From Gonium pectorale (taxonomy: Eukaryota; Chlorophyta; Chlorophyceae; Chlamydomonadales; Volvocaceae), in NCBI GenBank assembly GCA_001584585.1, contig LSYV01000015.1, positions 742,180 to 761,842 on the forward strand: a stretch of 19,663 nucleotides of DNA, in the 5' to 3' direction. The position numbers and the translations under genes were made by a program. Below the pieces are notes generated by a model. It was not told where the DNA came from. It saw only the letters and a list, made by a program, of their open reading frames with translations, and did no database searches. Position 1 is the first letter of the stretch, and every line of letters starts with the position of its first letter. Positions 1 through 9,000 of the stretch are shown here, one piece after another.

Positions 1-224
1 GACTGTCGATGGAGGAGGCTGCGCAGCGGAGAGGCAGCGCCCCCGGGAGAGAGGTACGGGCAGGGAGCCCTACAGGCAGCGGCAGGGAAAAGAAGGGGGG
101 GAGAACAGCCACGGGGCAAGGGCCCAAAAGTGCAGGCGGCGGTCTGGAGGGCAGATCCCCACCGCCGAGAGGAAACGTCGCGAGGCCGAAAAACGGGAAG
201 CGGCTGCAGCTTACAGGCTGCACC

Positions 225-271
225 AACAGCTGCCGAACCAAACAGCTGCCGAACCAACAGCTGCCGAACCA
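225..271. repeat. tandem repeat, 15-16 bp unit, 3 copies
   Basis: The unit AACAGCTGCCGAACCA occurs at 225-240 and 241-256, and a copy lacking one A occurs at 257-271. A decayed partial copy with CAGCTGCCGG follows. The unit contains the palindrome CAGCTG. The 15 versus 16 bp unit length changes frame between copies, so selection on a protein is unlikely. It looks like a small minisatellite. Confidence 0.9.
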
Positions 272-384
272 ACCGACCAGCTGCCGGCCCGCCCGTCGAA
301 CGACCCGCCTACCCGCGAACCCGGGAACTCGGCCTGCCGGGGCCACCGAAACTACTGCGCCCCGAAAACTACCGCATCCCGGCC

Positions 385-402
385 CTCGCGAGGCTCGCGA
401 GG
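385..402. repeat. tandem duplication of a 9-bp unit
   Basis: CTCGCGAGG is repeated exactly at 385-393 and 394-402. Each copy contains the 8-bp palindrome CTCGCGAG, and GGCC occurs on both sides, so the segment can also fold on itself. No function is inferred. Confidence 0.75.
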
Positions 403-495
403 CCGGGCACTTACGGCCGCGGCTGTGGACTTACGGCTACCGGCACCACCACCGCCACCGCCACCACCCCTTGAGCGCCGGGCCGCCGCGGCCTG

Positions 496-563
496 GCTCC
501 CGCGCACGACTGCTCCCGCGCGCGACTGCTGAACTGCTGAACTGCGCAACTGCTCTACTGCTC
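496..563. repeat. compound tandem repeat (16-bp x2, then 8-bp x4)
   Basis: A 16-bp unit GCTCCCGCGCACGACT (496-511) is followed by a copy with one change (512-527). Four 8-bp units follow: GCTGAACT twice (528-543), GCGCAACT (544-551) and GCTCTACT (552-559), then a partial GCTC. Different repeat periods placed side by side suggest replication-slippage DNA rather than coding sequence. Confidence 0.85.
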
Positions 564-620
564 AAAAACGGAGGCGCCTGCTGTGCTGGCGAGCGACAGC
601 GGGAAAACGCCTGGGCAGGT

Positions 621-710
621 GTCAAGGTCCATATCTGAGGCGCCGCCGGAGTCGAGGTCCATATCCGAGGCGCTGCCGGAGTCGAGGTCCATGTCAGAAG
701 CGCTGCCGGA
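621..710. repeat. 30-bp tandem repeat, 3 copies
   Basis: Units lie at 621-650, 651-680 and 681-710 and differ at only a few positions each. Because 30 is a multiple of 3, the repeat keeps frame. In the plus-strand open frame 583-795 it reads as three decapeptides close to SRSISEALPE. The frame has no upstream ATG, and its predicted 70 residues match nothing I recognise. The opposite strand is also open through the repeat. It is either a minisatellite or a repeat from an unrecognised exon. Most differences between copies (ATATCT/ATATCC/ATGTCA, GCC/GCT) are single substitutions. Confidence 0.9.
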
Positions 711-1980
711 CGCGGGGTCCGGAGCATGGGCGTGGTGGTCGGGGGCGAGCGGGGGCGTAACCTGTAGTGTGATGCTGCCTGTACTGGTAATATAGGAGCA
801 ATCGGAGGCGCTTCGTTGACTACGTGGACGTTATCATAAGAGGCTCTAGGTGGCTCCCTCGCAGGGGCGGTGCATACCCACATTCCCGCAAGGACCGACG
901 TTCGTGCGCATGCGGGCTGTGTGCACAGGCTGGTTGAGGTAAGCTTATGTTTGGCTTTGATGGCGCACGCCAGCCTCAGGTAGATCCGGATTGGACCGTG
1001 AAGCAGCTTGCGCCTCCACCGGCGTGGAGACACCGGCAGGTTAGCAGAAGGGTTAGGGACGGTACGGCATCATCGGTGCATGTCACGCCTTGAATGCCTT
1101 TTGCTTTGGCCGCTGAGACCCTAGATGTGGGATATCGCACTGATATGTACTACGGATCGCGTCGGACATAGCTGCATGGGCGTTTCTTCACAGTTAAGCT
1201 TATACTCGAGGCTTCAGTGTCTTGAGCCCCTGGACGGCCAGTTGGGATGGCTCGCAGGTGGCCGGCGGGCGCACTGCAGGCGCTGCGGCCCTTATCGGCC
1301 ATACGGCCAATCACGCCGCCATGGCGTGATGCTTGCGGGCTCTGCCCAGGAGCAGGGACTATTCCTGTGCCCGTCTGCTCGTCTCCCTCGCCCGCCATGC
1401 CCTGTACTCGGCGCCCGGCTGGAAACATTGCACCCCCGGGTGTATATGAGAGTAGAGGCTGTCTTTCCTGTATCCCTTTTCTGGAGTAGGCTCCGTAGCA
1501 AGCTGGACACTCATGTGCCTCTTTGGCACGGTGGGACAGAGGCGCACTGTGCAGTGAGTCCTAACGCAGCAATAGGTCTCGGACAGGCAAGCTGTTAATT
1601 CACCTAAGTGCAGTCCCAAAGGCGGCGTAACTGCGCGCCAGCACTCCGAGACGCCTTTTGGCGCTGGGTCCGGCAGGTGCCGTACAAAAACGGGCATTCT
1701 CTCTGCCTGTCAGCCAACCCAGAAACTGTAAACCGGGAAGCTGCCGCTCGCCTGCTCCACACAACAGTGCACAAAGTATGCGCCGCCTGCAATCCAGGCA
1801 GGTGCGCTCAATGACATAAGCCAGGTCACGGACCTGACAACGGTGTGCCCCTTAGTGGATTTGAAAAGCTGTGTGTGTACGGAGGTCTGAGCTGGCCATA
1901 TATGCTGGGTGAGGACCTGGTTGCATGTGCGGACGGCCCGGAGCGTCAGCGGTCGTTAAAGGGAGGCCCCACCCACCCGT
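711..1980. other. no gene recognised
   Basis: Open frames are short, overlap on both strands and give no recognisable domain. No tRNA or rRNA signature is apparent. I see no strong repeats. It is probably intergenic or degraded repeat DNA. Confidence 0.5.
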
Positions 1981-2022
1981 CCACATGCGACCGTCAAGTA
2001 GCGGTGCCGAACATCCACGTCC
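1981..2022. repeat. dispersed direct repeat, copy 1
   Basis: The segment from CCACA, through GCGACCGTCAAGTAGCG, to ATCCACGTCC matches 2510-2552 in the same orientation. The central 17 bases match at 16 positions and the last 10 match exactly. They are separated by a more diverged stretch with a one-base length difference. The two copies are about 530 bp apart and bracket two hairpins, as the ends of a small element might. That reading is inference. Confidence 0.65.
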
Positions 2023-2135
2023 AGCTTCTTCGTTATCCCAAACAATGTTCTTGCATCGCGTGGTACCATGTAAGCGCTTTGCAATGCAGCACGCTGTTCC
2101 TGCTGCGCATGACAGCATGGGACAATATGGGCAGG

Positions 2136-2178
2136 TGTGTCGTACACGCAGTCAACTGGCGTGTATGTGTACGACACA
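2136..2178. repeat. inverted repeat, 12-bp perfect stem
   Basis: TGTGTCGTACAC at 2136-2147 is the exact reverse complement of GTGTACGACACA at 2167-2178, with a 19-base spacer. It lies between the two direct repeat copies. No gene lies directly next to it, so a transcription terminator reading is not needed. Confidence 0.8.
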
Positions 2179-2342
2179 TCGCGCTTCAGTCCCTTCTGTG
2201 CGAGGTTCCTGTCTAGCCTTTCCATCCGTGCAGCCCGTGCTGCCCGTACAATGCGGTCAGGCTGTCTCGGCTGCCTGTGCTTGCGCTGGTGTGTGTGATG
2301 AGTCCCAAACGGGTCACACGACGGGGTATGCATGGGCATGGT

Positions 2343-2393
2343 CCCTGTCGGTTGGTATGGGCTGGAGCCGGGCTCCCATACCAACCGACAGGG
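2343..2393. repeat. hairpin with 19-bp perfect stem and 13-base loop
   Basis: CCCTGTCGGTTGGTATGGG at 2343-2361 pairs exactly with CCCATACCAACCGACAGGG at 2375-2393. The 13-base loop contains a smaller palindrome, AGCC-G-GGCT (2366-2374). GGGCAT just upstream and ATGCCC downstream could extend the fold imperfectly. A perfect 19-bp stem in one 20-kb window is unlikely by chance. It could be a foldback element, a small-RNA precursor or a recent inverted duplication. The sequence alone does not decide. Confidence 0.85.
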
Positions 2394-2509
2394 TCTTTGC
2401 CTGCACGCTGATGCCCACTGCAAGCAGGCTCTGAAGCTGCGCGCATAAGATGCTTGCACCGCTACGGTCCCCTGCGTTGAACCTCCGGATCGGCTCCACA
2501 ACGTCCCCC

Positions 2510-2552
2510 CCACAGGCGACCGTCAACTAGCGTCTTCGGAATATCCACGTCC
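2510..2552. repeat. dispersed direct repeat, copy 2
   Basis: This is the partner of 1981-2022, with GCGACCGTCAACTAGCG followed by ATCCACGTCC. About 30 bases further on, a perfect 12-bp palindrome CGTCGTACGACG lies at 2583-2594. That palindrome has no counterpart next to copy 1. Confidence 0.65.
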
Positions 2553-2594
2553 GGACTATTAAGTCTCTGACGGACTTAGGGTCGTCGTACGACG

Positions 2595-4160
2595 TTCCTT
2601 CGTGCTCGCTATAATTTCTGCTTCTTTCTTGTTCATTCCGTGCCTTCAACTTCTACTTCTATGTTCAGGACTCCCGCCTTCATGGTCACACCTCACTCCT
2701 TTGTCGAAGCCTCCATGCCTGCCTTCTCCGCTCATCGCGCAGACACACTGGCCCTTGCACTACAGCTATTCTTGCGGTTCACAATGCGCATCTCGGTGTA
2801 CCGTGAGTCGGCCCCATTCGGTATCATGTTCTTAAGACGAAGAGTGAGCGTATAGAATGCATCGGATGCCCAGTAGGGGCACGCCAACCTCGCCAACACC
2901 CTATGCTCTTCACCAGTTACAGTACCTGGTAGTATTATCTAAATCTGATGCTAGCCCGAAAGGGCCCATCTGCATCTGCATCTGCGAGGCCTTGTACCAC
3001 TGCGCCCTGTTCTCTCTTTCTGTGCAGGTTTCACTTTTTTTGACACGTCGCGCCTTTGTGTGTGAATGCTTGCCGTGGCTAGCGGGTGGCTACCCTGTGT
3101 CTTTTTTTTCTCAGCCAGCGACAGGGTTGCTCAGACTGCATGAGCCAAGGCGTATTCGAGTGATGCAATTGGTTCCAGGCGTTTCTTTCCTTGTTTCATC
3201 GTCCATATGATCGCTACAGCATGCCGTTGTCTTGGCCTCCTCAGTTTCAATGTGCTCGCCGTGTGAATAGGCCGTTGGCGTTTGTCAGTTGCCGTTGTGC
3301 TGCGGTCTCAGCAAGGATCCATTAGCGTTCGAAACGGGTGGACCGCTTATGCCCGCCCGTGTTTCCACCGTCCCTTTCTCTTCTTCCTCCCTGTAACCTT
3401 TCCAACAGAAACTGCAGGCCGTTGCTCATCCTCCTCAACCAATCCGGAAATCAGGGGATATCCCACCTCTGTTCCGGTCATTGCGTGCGCAGCACCCTTG
3501 TATCGGCAGCTACACCGTGCTACACCAATCTCACCAATGCCTCAGACCATGCCGTACGTGTGCTCTCGCCCTTGATGGACCATCCTTCACTCCCCGGCAA
3601 ACTACCAGCGTGCATACGGTACGCATTGGGACGCAGTGTGGCAGGTGCGACAGGGGAAGTTGAGGTAGCTATGGTAGCTTGCCCTCTTGTACACCCACCC
3701 CCAGAAACCTCTCTATCCGGCCCACAACAGGTCTCAGTCCGGTTGGGCCCGCAAGCAAGGTAGTGGCGTATGGCGTACGGCCTAACCACACCTTGTACTG
3801 ACTCAAAGCTTTCCCCTGCACACCTAGGCGCTAGCGTAACTGTTGTCTTTAGCATCAACACGTGCACTAATACTGTATGCGAGTGCCGTGTTACTAGCGA
3901 CGACACCGGCAGCGCCTTGCTTGCAAGTCGCTAAAGGTCTGGTATTCCGGCCTCTTATGATAATAAGCTTCTCATTCTGCTCTCTCAGCCACATACACTG
4001 CTACATACACTGCTTGCCCCGCCGCTTACCAATCTATGACAACGCATCGGGGCAGAACGGGGCTCTTACGTACTAGCCTTGTTAGATGCTAACAAGTGAC
4101 ATGTAGAGCGCAACCTGCTGTTCGCCAGCTCGGTCGCCACGGTCATCGAACTCGAGGACC
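2595..4160. other. region upstream of the receptor-like kinase; no gene recognised
   Basis: The plus strand is rich in C and T (for example 2600-2720 and 3360-3450). Open frames are short with no recognisable product. An in-frame TAG at 4104 closes the frame before the ATG at 4161, so the 5' UTR and promoter of the kinase gene should lie here. I cannot place a transcription start and see no convincing TATA element. A 12-base unit ACATACACTGCT is duplicated at about 3991-4014. Confidence 0.45.
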
Positions 4161-6064
4161 ATGCACACATTAGGGATACTGGGCATGCTACTAGCAATAG
4201 TATATTCGCAAGCCGGGTTTGCCGAGCAGCCAGAGGTAGTGTGCACGAATGGAGCCGAACTTGCCGCGGCTTTGGCGAGTCCTGGTGTGAACGTGGCGCT
4301 GCTTCCTGCTGATATGGTTCTCAGTGAGCAGGACTGGGCGACTTTCGTCACGCCCATCGTCATAGCACGAAACTTCTCCATGGTTGGAACTGGGGCTCGC
4401 CCGGTTACAATCGATATGCATTTTGTGCGTGGCAAGGTGAGCTGGTGCTGAGTGAGGACTGGCCGCCTGCGTGACGGGAAACCCGACATACACGGCCAAC
4501 CCTGGGGTTCGTCCAGCAAGCGCACCGGAAACGAAAGCTGCATGGCGGCCTTCGATTCCCACAGGGCTCTGACTGCGCCGGACGGTCCGAACCAGACCCC
4601 AACCAGACCCTCCTGTATGCCGGCCCTGAATGCCTCTCACCGAACCGGCGCTGTGACGTTCCCTGCTGCAGGTCCGCATGGGCAGCGGCAACGTTTTGAT
4701 TCTCCGCCGTGTGGTGCTGCTCAACTTCCGGTCCGGCTCCTTCAATCAGGCCCCGGGGCTCGACTTACTGGCCCCGCTGCCGGCCGGAGAGTCATCCATT
4801 GTGTGGGTGGACCAGGGGGCCATCGTCATCCGGGCGTGCTTCCCATTGGAGGTGGCGATGTGAGTCAAAGCGCGTACCGACAGGGGCGGACAGAAATTGG
4901 GTTGCAACCCAGTGCGCGAGCGCTTGCGAGCAGGAAGGCGGGGCGTGCACCGCCAAGACCACGACCCACCCACCGCCCGAAACACGCTGCGCCACCGCGC
5001 GACTAGCCCCCAACCCCATTTCGGTGCTGTTGCGTGCGGCCGCGCAGGCAAGCCGCCTCTATACTTACCCGGCGGCCGGAGGCGCTGCCCGGCACCAATG
5101 TGCTGCTGCCGTACGATCCGCCACCGGGCTGTACAAACAGCAGTGCGGCACCGGCGCTGGACCGATGCTATGTGTACGGGGGGCGTTACGTGGACATTGC
5201 CATCACAGGACAAGACCTGGGGCCGCTGGGCAGTCCCACGCCCAACGGCTACGTGGTAGGCGTATCGGGAATGGGTTGGGCTCGCGGGGCTCCGTAGCGT
5301 ACCATGGTCCAGCGGTTGCAGCTACGCCCGACGCCCGATGGCTGCATGAAGTGAAGGCAGCTTCACGGCGTGGGGACTCCATGATTGAGTAGAAGTCAGG
5401 GGCTCGCATGGGGGTCTCCGTGCTGTGGCATGTTGCTGCGGGCAACCGTCCATTCCCTTGCTCCTGCAGATGTATGCAACCGACGTGCTCGTGCTGTGTG
5501 CTTCAGTCCTGTCGGACGAGTGCATCACCCGCCTTGGTCCGCTGGGCTGCGTCCTCTACACCTTCAGCCTCTCGCCGTCGCCTGGGGCTCCCGCCCAGCA
5601 GTTGCCAGGCGGCGGCGGCGGCGCAGGGGCCACGGGTGAGGGCAGCAGCGGCAGCAGCGAGACTGATACAGGCAACGGAAGCTCAGCTGGAGGCACGCCG
5701 GGCGGTACACCGGAATCGACGCAACAGGCGGCCCTCGCTGGCTCGAAGCCGGGGAGCTCTGCCCTGGGCGCTGCTCTGGGTGGCGGCTTGGGAGGTAAGT
5801 CTGCGTCAGACTGATCGCACGCAGATGGGGCGGCCGCATACATGCTCGTCGTATGCGTCGTTTCGTTTCAACACATGCTTGGCCGTGGCTGCGTAACAGG
5901 CAGCACTGATTAATGGGGCACCATGCAGCTGCGTGCCTCCCAGGGGTGGGCCTCCGTCCGCCGTGCTGGTAGCCGGCCGCCCCGCCTCGGCTATGGCCAT
6001 GCTATGCGGCCGCGGGCCTTACCCAGTCCCCCTGGCTGGTCCCAACCTGGACCCCTGTGCCCGG
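4161..6064 (+). other. signal peptide and ectodomain of the kinase
   Basis: Residues 1-21 are a typical secretion leader with a Leu/Ile/Val core, ending near Ala21. Residues 22 to about 386, over exons 1-5, form the predicted outside part. They include a stretch with Val/Leu-rich strands (VVLLNF, VLILRR) and scattered cysteines (Cys28, then in RACFP, PPGCTN, RCYVYG, LVLCAS, SDECIT and GPLGC). This layout resembles the outer domains of a family of receptor-like kinases I recall from volvocine algae. That match is from memory and the fold is unassigned. Exon 4 ends in a Gly/Ser/Thr-rich stretch that probably acts as a flexible stalk. Confidence 0.6.
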
Positions 6065-9000
6065 GGTGCAGGTCTGGTGCTGGTGGCCGCTGCAGTGGCC
6101 TTCGCGCTCAGGCTGCGGCAGCAGCAGCGGCAGCTTGACTCACAGCGGCTGCACTTCAGTGTCATGGACCCGGCGGCGCGACACAGCCACAGCCATGACG
6201 GGGACCATGACGGGGACAGTTTCCCTCTGGCCAGTCGCGCAGCACTGAGCCATCCGAGGTAAGGCCACTGCTTAGTGAGAGCTGGTTGTGGGCGGGTGCG
6301 ATCAGCTTCGCTAAGCAACAGCGTCGATGCTGCTGCCTTGAGGCTTGCAATGAAATTCCCCCGATGGTGCCGCGTGTGTTTGAGGTCCTTGTCGTTTCTC
6401 ACATTGGCTCGGCCTCTTCACGTCCTTCCTGCATCTCTGTCCGGCTTATGCTATTCTTGACCCCAAATCCTCCGCCCTCGCGCGTGCAGCTGCTGTGGCC
6501 TGGCGTGCGCGTGGGGGGGCGCCGTGTGGCGTACGTCGGGTGCCGACAGCCCGGCCGTCAGCGGCGGCGGCTTGGGTGACGGGGCCACCGCCTGGCCGCA
6601 GGCGCGCAGCTCCTTGGCCGACGCGACGGGGGCCTGCCCTGCGGGCGCGGCGACCTTGCAAGTTGGGCCAGCCTCCTCGGTTCCCAGCGGCCCCAACTCG
6701 GCACCTGACTCGGCATACAGTACCGAGAAGGGGCTCTCCGGATCTCCACAACGCACGGCCGTCCTGCAGCAGCTTCCGCGCGGCTCGCAGGATAAGCAGC
6801 GGCGCAGCGCCGGCGGCGCCTCTGGGGCGCCGGAGGCCACGGCTTTGCCGGTTGCAGCTGCAGCCCCCGGCTCGGCGCCCGTGGTGTCGCCTCTGACGCC
6901 GCAGCGAGAGGACCTCCAGCTTGACGTCCGGCTGGTGTCGGCACAGCAGCGGCACACTGTGGGCACAGATGGCGCCAATTCCAGCGCCCTGTGCACGGGC
7001 GGCACGGGCACCGGCAGCACGGGCTACGGCGCCTTTGCATCGGGCGCTGGTGGGACGGACAGCACCGGAACGGGCAGCCATGCGTGCGCGGCCGGAGGCA
7101 TCGCCTACGGCATCATGAGCACTAGCGAGGCCAGTCACGCGGGCAGCCGAGCCGGCGGCGGTGATGACGTGGTCACGTTGCTGCCTGAGGTGCTGGGCAA
7201 GGGCGCTTTCGGCCGCGTGTACGATGGGATGTACCGCGGGATGCGAGTGGCGGTGAAGGTCATTCGGGCAGACGCATTGGAACGGGCTTACGGCGGCTGG
7301 GGCGCTTTGCAGCATGTGCCGGAGCCAATGCAGCCGCCGGAGCCGGAGCTGGAGCCGGTTCGGTCGCACCCATGGCCCACGCTGACGGCCATCAATCCTA
7401 TCGCGGCCAGCTTAGCCAAGCCCCCGCAGGCCCTGGGTCCACAGGCCCTGCGGGAGCGGTCACGGCTGTCCCGCCTTGCGCCGTCGCAGCCCGTCGCACC
7501 GGCAGCTGCCGCAGGTATGCAAACGGCGCAACAGCAGCAGCAGGAGCAGCAGGCGGTGGTGCATTCGCAAATGCCGCATAAAGGCGCGCATGAACCTCAT
7601 CCCGAGGCTGGGGAGTTGCGCCCCGCACGCTTGGACGGGAGCCGGGCAGCCCTGCCGCCACCGCGCCAGGCGGCCGTGCACAGCAGCCCCGCCCTATGGG
7701 CCCTGCCCGGGTGTGAGGACCTTCCCGCAGAGGGCAACGAGCCGCGCGGCTCGCCAATCTTTATGTCTGCGGACCACGCGCACCTCGCCGTACGTGCGCA
7801 CGCATGCAGTGCTGGAGGGGTTGAAAGAGGCGGTGACGACGATGGCAGCGGCACTGGCGGTACCGGTGGCAGCCTGCCGGGCCCGCTGCCCCGACAGGCA
7901 CGCGCGAGATCGGTGCGCTCGCTGCTGACCGTCCGAAACCGGCGGCTGCTGGACATCCTACCCCGCTCATCTGGGCGGAAGCCCGCGCAAGGCCCACGGC
8001 CGGCCTCTGTGGCGATGTCCGGGCCGCCGTCGCCGCTGCCGCCCACGCTGCCCCCGTCGGAGGAGCCCTCTCGGGCGCAGCTGACGGAGGTGCAGCAGCC
8101 ACCCTCCCGTGCGGAGTGCTCGCTGGGGCAGCTGTCGGGGGTTCAGGTTGCCGCGGATGGGCAGCGCGCCTCGGCGGCGGGACCGAGGGGCTCGGAAGGG
8201 CCGGCGGGGCCGGCGAGGCGGGTCCCTACGGAGTCGGTGGGCCTTTTCACGACCGAAGAGCGGGCGCTAGAGCTGGAGCTGGCGGAGTCCCACGCCGACC
8301 TGTTTGCGGCAGAGGTGGCGGTGCTGGGCCGCTGCGACCATCCCAATGTGGTGCGCCTGCTGGCGGCCTGCCTGACGCCCCCGCGGCTGTGCCTGGTGAT
8401 GGAGCGCTGCGACACCAGCCTGGAGAGGATGATTTATGGCGGGATGCTGCACGCTAGAGCTGGCGAGAGCGCACGGACGGGGCACGGGAGCGCGCTCATA
8501 CAGCTGCCGACGGTAGGTTGCGAGGGCGGCTGCGGTTGTGGGGTCGGCCGTACTTGAGCGCGTACGGGAGGCGGTCCAGTACGTGTGCTGCACGGAGGCC
8601 ACCCGCTGTCATAAATGTGGTAGCTGGCACGGAAAGACCCTGGTCTGATTTGCAAATGTGGCACTGGGCCCCGCAGTTGCTACACATCGCGATCCAGATC
8701 TGCCAGGGCCTTGAGTACCTGCACCCCACCATTGTGCACCGGGACCTCAAGGTGAGCGGCCTATGGCACCGTGGCGCCATCTCTATTACGAAGTCCCAAG
8801 TCCAGCAAATGTTGTGATGGCAATCTACACCCCGTGCCCATATACGGCGCGATCTCCTTGCGCTTCGCATGACTAGCGGACTGATAATGTAGCAGCGCTC
8901 ACGACGAAATTTTGCAGCACATAAGGGTGCCAAAGCCACCGTCATGAGAACCGCTCAGAGGCATGCGGCCTTCACAAATCCAGACAGTGTATGAGTGACG

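Larger units (their letters stand above)
1..624. other. GC-rich low-complexity region, no supported gene
   Basis: Frames are open here on both strands (for example 9-638 plus and 437-1033 minus), but the translations are Arg, Pro and Gln-rich. They are made largely of short repeats and resemble no protein I recognise. In a GC-rich genome such open frames are expected by chance. It could be the untranslated or 3' part of a gene to the left, or decayed repeat DNA. Three small tandem repeat blocks inside it are listed separately. Confidence 0.5.

Noticed and set aside
9..638. Long plus-strand open frame of 209 codons.
   Set aside because: It consists of repeats and Arg/Pro-rich low complexity, changes frame relative to the repeat units, and resembles no known protein.
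6446..7369. Long minus-strand open frame of 307 codons.
   Set aside because: It lies opposite kinase exon 6 and has no domain. It is a shadow of GC-rich coding sequence.
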